64,000 nucleotides of DNA from Maea johnstoni (GCA_963942565.1 OZ012700.1:24504218-24568217); one strand, 5' to 3'; positions 45,489 to 57,935 are shown, numbered from the stretch's first letter. Program-made: numbers and translations. The notes: a model not told the origin generated them from the letters alone.

Positions 45489-45920
45489 TGCTGCGATGAT
45501 GACAATGACGATGACGACGATGCTGATGATGAGTATGATAACGAAGATGTTGCTACTTTCCGCTTGCTTGTAGAACAGGCATACGGAGGAGCAGGCAGCA
45601 GCGGCAGCTACGGCAACCGCGGTTGCCGCGGCAGCGATGAGAACACCCCATAATCAACCAATCAATAGAGCTGATGAAATTAAGACAAAATCGGCAGGTA
45701 CCCTGTCCCTGAAGACCCGAATAATCCTATCGACTGGGGGCTTAATTATCTGCAGTGGAGGAAAACAGACAGTGCCGATGCCGTTGTGGATGTTTATGGT
45801 CTGTTTCCTCATCAGCCTCTCTCTGAAATGAGCAGCGTCGGCGTTGGCGGAGTTCGGCAGCGGCAGAGAGATGCGTCGGCACCGGTTCAGGTACCACTTA
45901 AGGACATACAGGACAATTCG
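45489..45920 (-). promoter_or_regulatory. CpG-rich 5' region of the tetraspan gene
   Basis: Much more GC-rich than the flanks (GGCAACCGCGGTTGCCG, CGGCAGCGGCAGAGAG). It probably holds the 5'UTR and promoter. A splice acceptor with a good tract (TTGTCTTAATTTCATCAG, ending at 45671) suggests a further noncoding exon upstream. A uORF of 32 codons, rich in Cys and Arg, runs 45651-45553. Confidence 0.5.
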
Positions 45921-46190
45921 CTCAAGCCACGGATTTCCACGAAATTTGGTACAGAGATTCCTCGGACCACCCTCTCTTGAAATCCCGAAAATTTAAGGGA
46001 TGAGGTGTTTCATTCTCCCCCAACAGGGCGCCCCCTTCAGGTCAATTTAGACAACTGTTCAAAATTCACAGATTTTCGTGTAGTAATTACAGAGAAGTAA
46101 AATGACAGAAAAAAAACGATAATGCAGTACAAATATTCTTTAGTATATATAGTTCATTCTCAGTTCCAAAAATATGGTTCCATTGTTTTG
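45921..46190. other. Upstream flank, start of the 180-bp satellite
   Basis: Holds one or two badly worn satellite words (CCACGAAATTTGGTACAGAG, CCCAACAGGGCGCCCCC). No gene is seen. Confidence 0.4.
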
Positions 46191-46194
46191 TTGT

Positions 46195-47285
46195 CAATTT
46201 AGGGGGGCGCTACTCTGGCAAGTTCACCCATGGTACCTCCGTATTATGGGAAATTGGTGAAGTTATAGAAAAAATCTCCACATACAGATTTTTCTTAAAC
46301 TTGCTGTAATTGTTCTTTGGACCAAGTATTTTCATAAAACAAATTTAAAAATGGGGGTCAACCGTCTTGTTTCCAAGCTAGGGGGCGCCACTTTACCAAC
46401 ATTTCATACAGAACTCTTCAATATTGCAGGAAGTTGGTGAAGCTATAGAAAAAATCTCCACATACAGATTTTTCTTAAACTTGCTGTAATTGTTCTTTGG
46501 ACCAAGTATTTTCATAAAACAAATTAAAAAATTGGGGTCAACCGTCTTGTTTCCAAGCTAAGGGGCGCCACATTACCAACATTTCATACAGAACTCTTCA
46601 ATATTGCAGGAAGTTAGTGAAGCTATAGAAAAAATCTCCACATACAGATTTTTCTTAAACTTGCTGTAATTGTTCTTTGGACCAAGTATTTTCATAGAAC
46701 AAATTAAAAAATGGGGGTCAACCGTCTTGTTTCCAAGCTAGGGGGCGCCACATTACCAACATTTCATACAGAACTCTTCAATATTGCAGGAAGTTGGTGA
46801 AGCTATAGAAAAAATCTCCACATACAGATTTTTCTTAAACTTGCTGTAATTGTTCTTTGGACCAAGTATTTTCATAAAACAAATTAAAAAATGGGGGTCA
46901 ACCGTCTTGTTTCCAAGCTAGGGGGCGCCACATTACCAACATTTCATACAGAACTTTTCAATATTGCAGGAAGTTGGTGAAGCTATAGAAAAAACCTCCA
47001 CATTCAGATTTTTCTTAAACTTGTTAAACCTGTTCTTAGGACCATATAAACCCATAAAACAATCTAAAAACTGGGGGTCAATCGTTTTGTTTTCAAGCTA
47101 GGGGGCGCCACATTACCGGCATTTCATACAGAACACTTAAATATTGCAGGAAGTTGGGGAGGTTATAAAAATATCGCCACATTCAGATTTTTCTTAAACT
47201 TGCTGAAATTGTTCTTAGAACCATATACTTTTGTAAAACAATCTAAAAACTGGGGGTCAACCGTTTTGTTTTCAAGCAATATCAC
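46195..47285. repeat. 180-bp satellite, six copies
   Basis: Units share AGCTAGGGGGCGCCACATTA, AATATTGCAGGAAGTTGGTG, AAAATCTCCACATACAGATT and AAATGGGGGTCAACCGTCTT, every 180 bp. The inner four are nearly identical. Confidence 0.95.
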
Positions 47286-47289
47286 ACAT

Positions 47290-47500
47290 CCCCCCCCCCC
47301 CCCCCCCCCCCCAAATCAGAGGTTCTATCTAGACTGTGCGAGTGTCTAGGCTTGTAACTTGAATAACCACACCCCTTGTAAATTAACATCCCACTGGCTG
47401 AAAAACACGCTACCACTTTCATCATGAGAACAGACTACAGAAACCTGATCCCCGTAACCCTTCTTGTTTCCCCCCTGCACTCGCCCCCCCCCCCCCCCGA
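47290..47500. repeat. Poly-C runs
   Basis: C tracts of about 22 at 47291-47312 and about 13 at 47486-47498. A third lies at 48171-48184. Confidence 0.95.
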
Positions 47501-47532
47501 CTCCCCTCGCCCTGTTTGGTCGAGTTGAGACA

Positions 47533-47534
<2 letters not shown>

Positions 47535-47615
<81 letters not shown>

Positions 47616-47625
47616 TATATATATT
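47535..47625. repeat. (TA)n microsatellite
   Basis: TA tract followed by TTATTATTATC-type triplets to about 47735. Confidence 0.97.
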
Positions 47626-47739
47626 CATTATCAGTATCACTGTTATGTCATTATTATTTTATATTTACTATTATTTTCATCATTATTATTACTATTTTTA
47701 TTATTATTATCATTATAATCATCATTAGTATTACTTGTT

Positions 47740-48340
47740 ATCCAGGGAATCAAAAAGTGATTTGGGTCTGCCACTATCTCGTACATACGCTCGTTATCGA
47801 AATTTAAAAATACCACCTAGAGCACCGATTTCATCCCAAAAAAGCAACCTTATTTTCGAAAAACGCTGACTTTTTCCAGTAAAAAAAACACCCCTTCTTT
47901 CATCAAAACACTGACATTAGATGAACGGGAACACGCATTTTTTACTTTTGATGTTAAAATTCTCTGCCTGTTTAGCGGCAGCAGACTCGGAAGTCCAGTC
48001 ACTCCAGTAGTCATTCGGCGTCAGAACGCGGATACTACGTGGATTGTAATAGGATTTTCACTACTCAAATTCGTACCTGGATACAAAAACACACCCTTCT
48101 TTTACAAAGCGAGGACATGCGTGGGTCTCAAAAATGACCCTTCTTCTGCGAAATACGTAACACGGGTGCGCCCCCCCCCCCCCCTCTGTGCCTGACTGCT
48201 ACATCAAAGGAACGCTCGCGCCACTGTCTAAAATGTGCCTCCACCGCGCGCGTGAAGAGCGGCTATAATGACGCAATGCATAGTCATTAGAGGTCGCTCC
48301 GTTCGTATGTCCGCACTCCTCTTAACCCCCCGCTAAAAAG
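47740..48340. other. Intergenic, moderately GC-rich
   Basis: Contains several CpG near 48000-48300 but no recognised gene. Confidence 0.35.
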
Positions 48341-49498
48341 CGCCTCTCCTGCTGAATCCTAATTGCGGTGTTATATGGTACTACACCAGTGCTGGGTCAC
48401 GTACTGCATGGAAGATATGCCTCACGGTGCAAGGACCGCATATAGCACCATAGAACAGGCTCTATACGCATAATGTAATTGCATACAATATAGCACAATA
48501 GAACAAGCACAGGATACATAGCGTAAAATGGTTGCTAAAAAGCCCCTCTTCTGGTGAATTCTTATTGCTGTGTTATATGGTACTACTGCAGTGCTGGGTC
48601 ATATACAGCATGGGAGATATGCCTCATGGTGCAAGGACCATATAGCACCAAAGAACAGGCTCTATACGCATAATGTAATTGCATACCATATAGCACAATA
48701 GAACAGGCACTGGACACAGTGTAAAATGGTTGCTAAAAAGCACTTCTCCTGGTGAATCCTATTAAGCGGTGTTATATGGTACTAAACCAGTGCTGGGTCA
48801 CGTACTGCATGAAAGATATGCCTCTCGGTGCAAGCACCATATAGCACCATAGAACAGGCTCTATACGCATAATGTAATTACATACCATATAGCACAATAG
48901 AACAGGCACAAGATACATAGTGTAAAATGGTTGCTAAAAAGCGCTTCCCTGGTGAATTCTTATTGCTGTGTTATATGGTACTACACTAGAGCTGGGTCAT
49001 ATAAGCATGGGAGATATGCCTCTCTGTGCAAGGACCATATAGTACAATAGAACAGGTTCTACGCATATAGAGTAAAATGGTTTCCCACTTGCTATGTAGA
49101 CCATGTAGTACAGTAGAATTGCGGTGTTATATGGTACTACACCAGTGCTTGGTCACGTACTGCATGGAAGATATGGCTCTCGGTACAAGAACCATATAGC
49201 ACCATAGAACAGGCTCTATATGCTTAGTCAGTGTAAAATGGTTGCCGTTTGCTATGCAGACCATATAGCACAATAGAACAGGCACTGGACGCATAGTGTA
49301 AAATGATTGCCGTTTGCTATGCAGACCATATAGCACGATAGAACAGGCAATGGACGCATAGTGTAGAATGGTTGCCGCTTGCTATGCAGACCATATAGTA
49401 TAATAAAACAGGCACTGGACACACAGTGTAGAATGGTTGCGGCTTGCTATGCAGACCATATAGTATAATAAAACAGGCACTGGACACATAGAGTTAAA

Positions 49499-49592
49499 TG
49501 ATTGCCGCTTCCTCAACAAGAAGAGAGTGCGTAGGAGTACTTGAATCTCTGCTGATCCATTAAATTTGGAAAGGCCATCAGTAGATTGACCT
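49499..49592. repeat. Segment duplicated at 50299-50395
   Basis: GATTGCCGCTTCCTCAACAA through CATCAGTAGATTGACCTT is found again at 50299-50395 with only a few changes. Confidence 0.9.
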
Positions 49593-49892
49593 TCTAATTC
49601 TTTTAATTTTTTTTTTTTGTATTTAGCAGTAGGTGTCCTGGAAAAATGCTGAAAAAAGACATTTCATTCACCTATTACATTGTGTATTTGTAATTAACAT
49701 TGTCACATGCTTCTTGTCAGTTATGTTACCTGTCACTTATGTTTCCTGTCACTTGTTTCTTATGTTTCTTTTCTTCTTCTGTAGGGGATGACACACAACC
49801 TAGCCCTAGACATGCCTGCTTTGGTGTGCTGCATGTGCTTTGTGCAACTGTAAACCTGCCCTGCTTTCCTTTCCGTGTAGTTTAGATCATAG

Positions 49893-50031
49893 TTTAAAAA
49901 AAAAAAAAAAAAAAAGAAAATCTTTTTTTTTTTTTTAAGTTTCACGATGGGAGGTAAAAAGACGTAGGGTCGGCAATGAAATGGTAGGGTCGGTCGGGTT
50001 ACAGGTAACAAACAATTTTTTAAGGCCTAAA
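49893..50031. mobile_element. R3-like MITE, worn
   Basis: The right half GGGTTACAGGTAACAAACAA then TTTTTTAAGGCC is clear; the left half has become an A-run. Confidence 0.65.
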
Positions 50032-50505
50032 AAGGTGGCCGCTTGCTATGCATCTACCATATGGTACAATAGAACGAGCAATGGACGCATAGTGTAAAAT
50101 GATTGCCACTTGTTATATGCAGACCATATAGCACAATAGAACGGGCACTGGACGCATAGTGTAGAATGGTTGCCGCTTGCTATGCAGACCATATAACACA
50201 ATAGAACGGGCACTGGACGCATAGTGTAGAATGGTTGCGGCTTGCTATGCAGACCATATAGTATAATAAAACAGGCACTGGACACATAGAGTCAAATGAT
50301 TGCCGCTTCCTCAAAAAGAAGAGAGTGCGTAGGAGTTCTTGAATCTCTGCTGATCCATTAAATTTGGAAAGGCCATCAGTAGATTGACCTTTGATCTAAT
50401 TCATGAAATGTAAGTTTGGACCTCCAGAAGCATGGGAAAGACAACCTCTGATGAACACACACTGTAACTCCAAGCTCAACATGCATAGCATGCATAACAT
50501 GCATA

Positions 50506-50938
<433 letters not shown>

Positions 50939-51207
50939 TGGCCATATATGCATAATGTAACATATATAGCTAACCATAGAGGTAAGAATAAGGGAGAGGA
51001 GTTCTGCTTGCTGATAGGATTATGCAGTGTAAATTGGAGCGGCCATGTTACAAGGTGTAAAGGAAAAGCCATTTCCTGAGCAAGTCACGATAAAGCTGGC
51101 CATAAACACAGTGTAACATGGCCCATGCTACAACACAGTTATTGGCAACGTACACCGACTATACAGCATCATATTACCACACAGAAAATCTTGAGAGAGG
51201 ACAACTG

Positions 51208-51527
51208 CTGGGTCTAAGCCAGGATTTAGAAACTGGGTGCCCAAAATTGGTAATTGTAAAATATTTGGGTGTCCTATTTTTGAGGGGAGGCCACTATATA
51301 CTTAAATTACAACCCTTAAACATTTATTTACTCGTTGAAAAATGGCATGATATCCTCATACAATGGCCTAGTAACTGTAATAGGTGGAAAAAATTCAATG
51401 ATATGCTTGAAATTGATACTTAAAGAAATTAATAACGAAATAGTTTGGGTGTCCTGAGGGGTGTTTTTTAAAGGTTTGGGCATCCAAATGAATATTAGGC
51501 CCAGACACCCTGCTAGCTAAGACTATG
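51208..51527 (+). mobile_element. R2 hAT-like element
   Basis: CTGGGTCTAAGCCAGGATTT ... CTGCTAGCTAAGACTATG, flanked by GACAACTG and GACTACTG (7 of 8). Confidence 0.85.
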
Positions 51528-51639
51528 GACTACTGCTTGCTGCTGAGATTATATCGTATGACAATAGAATTGATTTAATATAAACAGGAAATGCCCAATG
51601 ACCATGTAAAATATATGTTTAGAGAGTGCAATATTGCTA

Positions 51640-52040
51640 GCTTATTTTTACTTGCCAATGTATATACATCAAGTACAATATTGCAGGACTTAAAAATGTA
51701 TAGTGTAAAAAGAGTTAATTATTGCTGTCCATGTAAATGCATGGTGTACAATATTGCAGACCATTTAAATGCATGATGTACAATATTGCAGGCCATGTAA
51801 ATGCATGATGTACAAAATTGCTGTCCATGTAAACGTGTGGTGTACAGTTATTTTAACCATGTAAATATATGGTGTATAATATTGCTGGCTGTGTACTTAT
51901 ATGATGTACAATATTGATGTCCATCATGTAAATGTATGGTGTACAATATTGCTATCCATGAAAATTTATGGTGTACCATATTGCTAGCCATGTATCTTCA
52001 TGGTGTACAATATTGCTGTCCATGTAAACGTGCAAAAGGA
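51640..52040. repeat. Roughly 33-bp minisatellite
   Basis: CCATGTAAATGCATGGTGTA with CAATATTGCTGT repeats about a dozen times with drift. Confidence 0.88.
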
Positions 52041-52193
52041 TAAAGTATGCCTTATTTCAATAAGTAAATACATGTTTGTGGTTGTAATCTGGGTATATTG
52101 TGGTCTCCCTTGAAAAATAGGATGCCCCAAAATTTTACAATTGCCAATTTTGAGCATCCAGTTTCTAAATCCTGAGTAATACCCTGGAAGCAT
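52040..52193 (-). mobile_element. R2 right half
   Basis: AATTTTACAATTGCCAATTT ... AAATCCTGAGTAATACCCTG. The left half is missing at the minisatellite border. Confidence 0.72.
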
Positions 52194-52395
52194 CACTAAC
52201 ATCAGGCACAAAATGCACCATTAAGTTGAAATAAAATACAAAATAAAGGGATAATAAACATCTATTTTGTAAGATTAGCGAGGCAACTCAGTTTTCTAGC
52301 GGGCCGGGTAACACAATGTTGTACCCAGCTTGCCCTACTGAACTACCTGATAATATAGATGGCTGATGAGCCCTGTCAACATCTATACCACAGAT

Positions 52396-52708
52396 CTTAG
52401 TCTTAGCCAGCAGGGCGTTTGGGCGCCATTTGGACATCAAAACCCTCAAAAACCACCTTGCAGGTCACACCCAAAATCTTTTGGGAGGAATTTCTTAAAA
52501 TGCCAATTTCAAGCAGGTAACAACATTTTTTTCACCTAAATATAATTCCCATGACATTACATAATGACTTTTGCATATTATTGCAATGAGTAAATATTTA
52601 TGGTTGTAATCTCAATATATTGTGTTCTCCCTTGAAAAATACGATGCCCAAACGTTTTACAAATGCCAATTTAGGACACAAAGTCTCTAAATCCAGGCTA
52701 AGACCCTG
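52396..52708 (-). mobile_element. R2 hAT-like element, full length
   Basis: 313 bp with a perfect CCACAGAT duplication at 52388-52395 and 52709-52716. Right end GGCTAAGACCCTG; left end CTTAGTCTTAGCC. Confidence 0.9.
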
Positions 52709-52878
52709 CCACAGATAACACCATTTCTCAATGGAATTTCACGCTGAGAAATTAGCGTGTTAGAGAATAGTACATTTCAATTACATTACACAGAATAACA
52801 ATCTCATCTGGGTTGACGTCACTTCACAATGGATTTCTCAGTGGAATTTCACGCTGAGAAACCAACGTGCAAGAGAGG

Positions 52879-53410
52879 CAGGGATTGACATTAAGGCTGC
52901 CCTACTGCCCCAGGCAGGTAAAATTTTTCAAAATGGCTGAAGGGCAAGTAAAAGTCTCACTACCCTACATGGCAGGTAAGATATCATCATGTAACTTCAG
53001 GGAAATCTATTTTTTCCTCAGTACAGATAAGGCTATAGCAGGAAAACAGCTAATTGGTACAAGTATATAGTACATACAGACAAGTCACTCTCATGTTCAT
53101 TCTATCAGGGCAGGTCAAAATGGCATCGGGCAGGTTGAAATTAAAGTTTATCTGCCCTACTTGGCAAGTGCCTTCAAAAGTTAACCCTTATAAATGCTGC
53201 TGCTGGCTAATTTGACAAATACAAAATTGATGCAAAAAACTGAAAAATGGCCGAAACCCTGGCAAATGGGTACTCAGTTGAAAGTACTCAGCGGGAGCTT
53301 TCCAATGAATACCAACATGACAAGGTTTAGATGATGCTCAAAAAATCTTTGAGTCCCTGTGCTTTGGATGAGAGTAGCCTCAGCATTGGAAAGGTTAATG
53401 TCGAGCCCTG
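52879..53410. mobile_element. R6 element containing R1
   Basis: CAGGGATTGACATTAAGGC ... TTAATGTCGAGCCCTG, with AGAGG duplicated at 52874-52878 and 53411-53415. R1 is inserted at the TTAA just before the right end. Confidence 0.87.
53185..53393 (-). mobile_element. R1 MITE inside R6
   Basis: TTAA at 53181-53184 and 53394-53397. Removing it restores AAAAGTTAATGTCGAGCC. Confidence 0.9.
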
Positions 53411-53490
53411 AGAGGTACATTTCAATTAGATTCCACAGAATAACAATCCCATCTGGGTTGACGTCACTTGACAATGGATCGTTAAAGGTC

Positions 53491-53717
53491 CGCGCGTCAC
53501 CCGCTCAATCCCGCGAGTGAGGAACAAGGTGACATTAGACTCGCCCCGTGTCAGGAGAGAAATCCACCCCAAGAAGAACATTCTCGTTATGGGACAAACA
53601 GACAGAAAGACAATTACCCTCTGCAAGAAATGGCGCATCCGTTCACAAGTTCACCGTGTGACGGTCAATCAGGGCAGTAGCCGCCATTTTGAAGAAGGGA
53701 AACCAAACTGGGCCATT
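53491..53717. other. GC-richer unique segment
   Basis: Contains GGTCCGCGCGTCACCC and GTAGCCGCCATTTTG. It might be a promoter-like patch but no transcript can be assigned. Confidence 0.25.
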
Positions 53718-53939
53718 AGGCTTAGAAAAAAATTGTTTGTTTCCTGTAACGGTCTGGAAAAACATAGGGTAGGCAGGTCGGTAAAGAAAATCTTTCATTA
53801 CTTTTTGGTCAAAAATGTGTGTTGTATGCATGTTTTATGTTGATTGGGAGTTAGAAGGGCAGAAAAAACGTAGGGATTTTTCTGAATAAAAACTTGTTAG
53901 GGTAGGGTTACAGGAAACAAACAACTTTTTTTCTAGGCC
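53718..53939. mobile_element. R3 palindromic MITE
   Basis: GGCTTAGAAAAAAATTGTT ... CAACTTTTTTTCTAGGCC, flanked by TTA and TTA. Confidence 0.88.
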
Positions 53940-54003
53940 TTATGACATTTTGGGTGGCATTTTTTAAGGAGACAGCCCGATACTCATATTAGAAAATTTC
54001 AAA

Positions 54004-54209
54004 CCCTTCCAATGCTGAGGCTACTTTTGTCCAATCCACAAGAACGCAAAGATTTTTGAAAAAAAAAAATCTAAACCCTGTCATGTTTGTATTCATTGGA
54101 TAGCTCTTGCTGAGTTACTGAGTTGATAAGTAACCCCAAGTTTCATTCTTTTTCTAGGTTTTTTTGCATCATTTATATTGGCCAAATTAGCAACTAGCAG
54201 CATAAGGGG
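54004..54209 (+). mobile_element. R1 MITE
   Basis: Left flank CAAA, right flank TTAA. An A-run interrupts the left arm. Confidence 0.82.
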
Positions 54210-54319
54210 TTAAAGCATTCAATACTGAAAGCTATATTTTTTTACTGAAATTCTTGGTCATAGAATTCTTCGGGATAAACCCTTTGAAAGAGATGTTGAT
54301 CAGGACCCAACCATCAACC

Positions 54320-54612
54320 ACAGTATGGAGTGGGGGTACAATTGACGCCCAGATGCCCTGCCAGCTAAGGCCTAAAAAAGGTGTTTGTTTCCTAGTGTAA
54401 CCCTACCCTAACAAGTTTTTATTCAAAAAAATCCCTACCCGAAAGTTTTTTCAGCCCTCCCGAATCCAAATCTTCAAAAAACATGCATAAAAAACACATT
54501 TTTGAACAAAAAAATAATCAAATTTTTTTTTTCATTTTTCCGACCTACCTACCCTATTTTTTTTCAGACCATTACAGGAAACAAACAAAAAAAAATTCTA
54601 GGCCTAAGACTG
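54320..54612 (+). mobile_element. R2 right end split by R3
   Basis: GACGCCCAGATGCCCTGCCA then GCTAA before the insertion and TAAGACTG after it restore the R2 end GCTAAGAC. Confidence 0.75.
54369..54605. mobile_element. R3 palindromic MITE inside an R2 end
   Basis: GGCCTAAAAAAGGTGTTTG ... AAAAAAATTCTAGGCC. TAA on both sides. Confidence 0.88.
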
Positions 54613-55270
54613 CATGGATAGGCCGTCTTTGAGTTGTTGTCCACGGCTAGTGAAGTCAACATGCCAGAACATAACAGAGCCATCCATTACAGGTGTTTAC
54701 CACTGAGGAAGAATGTCAGTGCATGTGCCTAATGGCTAACAGCCTACAACCTTAATGACTGCAGACATCCATTTTTAGGAGAAGTGTCGCCCGCATCTAT
54801 GAAACTCTTGAAAATAAATGGAATGAAACATACACTCACACCATATCTGAAGGGAAGTTAATGTTGTTTGGGTTTTAATCAACATTTTTTCATCAAAATG
54901 TTTTCCATTAAATGCTCTGGTTAAAAAATCATCAAAATAGTCAATACATTATGTGCTATCTAGGTGTTTATATGGGATAGCCCACACACACTGGTGCGCA
55001 CAGAAAAGGCTTGATTATTTTATTGATAACTAGTTCAGATAGACATTTTTAAAAATTCTAGCTTAAACCCTGGTTGGCAGGTGTATAGGCCTGTGACAAA
55101 TTTCAAACTACTACAAACATTCTCTGCCTTGGAATATATCACTTCATATTTATTGTTGTTATCATACTATTTTATTCCTAGCTTCATAAGATATGAGACC
55201 AAAACATTAAGATTGTAATGTTTGCACACCCACCTCTGAAATCTCATAATTCAGGTTCTATAATGCAGTT
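54613..55270. other. Intergenic, worn repeat pieces
   Basis: A possible R7 core (TGAAGGGAAGTTAATG, ATCAACATTTTTTCATC) at 54840-54900 and an R2-like end (TTCTAGCTTAAACCCTGG) at 55055-55073. Confidence 0.4.
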
Positions 55271-55274
55271 TGGC

Positions 55275-55612
55275 AGGCTTACCTTCAGGAATTTCAGGGA
55301 AATCCTAACCTTTTCCTAACATTTACTTAGGGATTCCTGGGTATTTCCAGCAATCTTTGGTATGTGTTTAAAATCTACCCTTAACAAATGTACCTGGTTA
55401 TTCCATGAACATCCTAGCATTTTCCTAACATCAACTTAGGAATTCCAGGGTATTCAGAACCTCCTTTGGTAGGAGCTTAAAATCTTAATAAAAGTTTAAC
55501 CTTAACAAATGTACCTAGAAATTCCAAGAACATGCTCCCATTTTCCTAACATTAACTTCGAAATTCCTGGGTATTCCCAGCTTTCTTTGTGAGGAGTTTA
55601 AATGTCTATCCC
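55275..55612. repeat. About 118-bp tandem repeat, three copies
   Basis: CTTAACAAATGTACCTGG, CATTTTCCTAACATTAACTT and AATTCCTGGGTATTC recur three times. Confidence 0.88.
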
Positions 55613-56660
55613 TGTTGCAGGTTCACCCTAGTATGAACTTTATCCTCCTTGGAATACATCTTTCTTCCAATATCTGTGGACGTATCTTTGAGATATTTCC
55701 AAGAACTTTTCGGATCATCACATGGGATGCTATGTAGAGTGTAGAGGGATTGCAAGACAAAGACAACTTATGACCCCATCAAGTATTCTCCCTATCAAAT
55801 TACCACAGCTGTCCCCGATGAACCAGACATTCAATCCCGATTTTCAATATTTGAAATCCCCAGAGCTTACGGTCCTTGCTTCATCGGCGCTGCGGTTCCC
55901 TGTATCAAGTTAGTGCCGAGATGAATTTGTCCAATTATGCCGAATATCAGTTACAGGATGTTTCATGCTTCCTGCGTATCTAACTGAGTGAAGGGAGCAT
56001 TATTTTTAAGTGCATTTGGTGGATCAGTGCACATAGAAAAGAGCTTTTTATTGAATTATGAGAATGATAATGTAAATTGCGTTGTATCTATTATTAAATA
56101 GCTATTCGTAAGTGAATACTACACCGGCAAGGGCTTGTACGGGCCCAGAGAATATTTCCGACTCGCATGAACCCGGGAATTTTTTCCTGTGTACTATTAA
56201 ATAAGCTAACCTTATTATAATGATATACATTTATTATCCTAAAGCCCCCATAAGAAAAGTGTTCCCTGTACCGATATGTGTGCAACATTTGTCTTTATTT
56301 GCACTCAAAGTGGTCGAAATCCACACTGCCAGAACAACTTTAAAGAAAAATTTGTATCAAACACCATTTTTGATGAAAAAAAATCAATTTCAGATAGGCC
56401 ATTTAATTCCTTTATCAAAGAAATAAAGATTTATTGGTTGTATTAGCTATATTCAACTGCGACCACTCAACCAGGTATTATTCGCATCGCAGAAATCTGT
56501 AATGTACCGACTATACACGTATATTGCGGTTTCTTCTAATACTGAGAATGATACATTCTTGTATTAAATTGTCCTTATTCAATTGTGTCATGATCATCAT
56601 AATTATTAGTTATCAGCATTACAGCAATAGTTTAGCTATGCCTAGGGATACTGTACATAT
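55613..56660. other. Intergenic, no gene recognised
   Basis: A + strand frame at 55722-55913 (MGCYVECRGIARQRQLMTPS) has no recognised domain, splice context or partner. Left unassigned. Confidence 0.35.
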
Positions 56661-57935
56661 AGAGATAGGGACCATTAGAGAATTATGATCACTGTATTTA
56701 TTACAATCATCATCATTGTAGCAATAATTTCGCTGTTCACAAGGATGCTGGACATATAAAAATAGGGACCATTAGAGAATTATGATCACTGTATTTATTA
56801 CAATTATCATTATTACAGATATAATTTTCTCTGTACAGCATATCATCCCTGTGTATATCAGGGGTATGCGAGGATCGAGTGTGCATGCAGTAATATTGTA
56901 CAGAACATCTCTATTTATTAAGATTATCATCATTATAGCAATAATTCTGCCATGCAGTAATATTGTACAGCACAACAACTCTATTTATTACAATTATCAT
57001 CATCATAGCAATAATTTTGCTAAGCATTATAGCAGGCTGTACATATAAGGATAGGGACAATAATAAGCATCATATCGAACAAAAGTGCATCTCCATGTAC
57101 TAGGGGGATTACAATTATTACTATTATCATCATCATGATCTTGGTCAGGAATTAGAAACTGGTTGCCCAAAATTGACAATTGTTAACATTTTAGGCGTTA
57201 GAGGTTTCAGTCATTTTTCCAATATTTTGCATCATTTTTTATTGGCCATATTAGCCACCAGCAGCATAAGAGTTAGAGCATCCTTTCTGTACAGCATATA
57301 TCCTCCTTGTGTACCAGGGGGACTGGAGGAGGAGTGTGCGTGCAGTAATATTGTGAGCACAACATCTCTATCTATTACAATTATCATGATCATAGCAATA
57401 ATTTTCCTATGCATCAGGATGCTGTATATAAAGATAGCATCATTTTGTGTTGGCCAAATTAGCCACCAGCAGCATAAGAGTTAGAGCATCCTCTGCGTAC
57501 AGCATACGTCCCTGTGTACCAGGTAATATTATACAGCACAACATCTCTATATATTACAAGTATCATCATAATATCGCAATCATTTTGCTATATGCATAAG
57601 GATGTTGTACATGTAAGGATAGGGACCATTAGAGCATCCTCTCCGTACAGCATACGTCCCTGTGTAGGTACCAGGGGGACATACGTCGCTAGGAGGATCG
57701 GTTGTGCGTGCAGTAATATTGTACTACAACATCTCTATTTATGACAATTACCATAATTATAACAATAACTTTCTTATGTATCAGGATGCTGTATTATGAG
57801 GATAGCATCATTTTGTGTTGGCCAAATTAGCCGCCAGCAGCATTTATAAGGGTTAGAGCATCCTCTCCGTACTGCTTATCATCCCAGTGTACCAGGGGGA
57901 CACGAGGAGGATCGGGCGTGCGTGCAGTAATATTG
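56660..57935. repeat. Degenerate array with GTGCGTGCAGTAATATTGTA units
   Basis: GCATCCTCTCCGTACAGCAT, ACCAGGGGGACACGAGGAGG, TGCGTGCAGTAATATTGTAC and CATCATTATAGCAATAATTT recur at 56810-57010, 57290-57410, 57485-57600, 57645-57770 and 57870. R1 right-end pieces (57199-57273, 57437-57484, 57806-57856) are part of the repeated unit. An R2 left-end piece is at 57139-57197. Confidence 0.82.

Larger units (their letters stand above)
48345..50300. repeat. Composite satellite (about 195-bp and 65-bp units)
   Basis: GCGGTGTTATATGGTACTAC, CAGTGCTGGGTCACGTACTG and CCATATAGCACCATAGAACA recur about every 195 bp to 49100. A shorter unit with TGCCGCTTGCTATGCAGACC follows, about every 65 bp. An R3-like piece interrupts it. 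Confidence 0.88.
52720..53490. repeat. Direct repeat of about 115 bp, split by R6
   Basis: ATTTCACGCTGAGAAA, TACATTTCAATTACATT and CATCTGGGTTGACGTCACTT occur in successive units at 52723, 52830 and 53414. Confidence 0.78.

Noticed and set aside
45489-45653. Extra N-terminal membrane helix of the tetraspan protein
   Set aside because: The frame is open but has no ATG after the in-frame stop; the hydrophobic run comes from an ATC-type repeat, so the start at 45488 is preferred.
55722-55913. 63-residue + strand frame
   Set aside because: No domain or splice support; could be chance.
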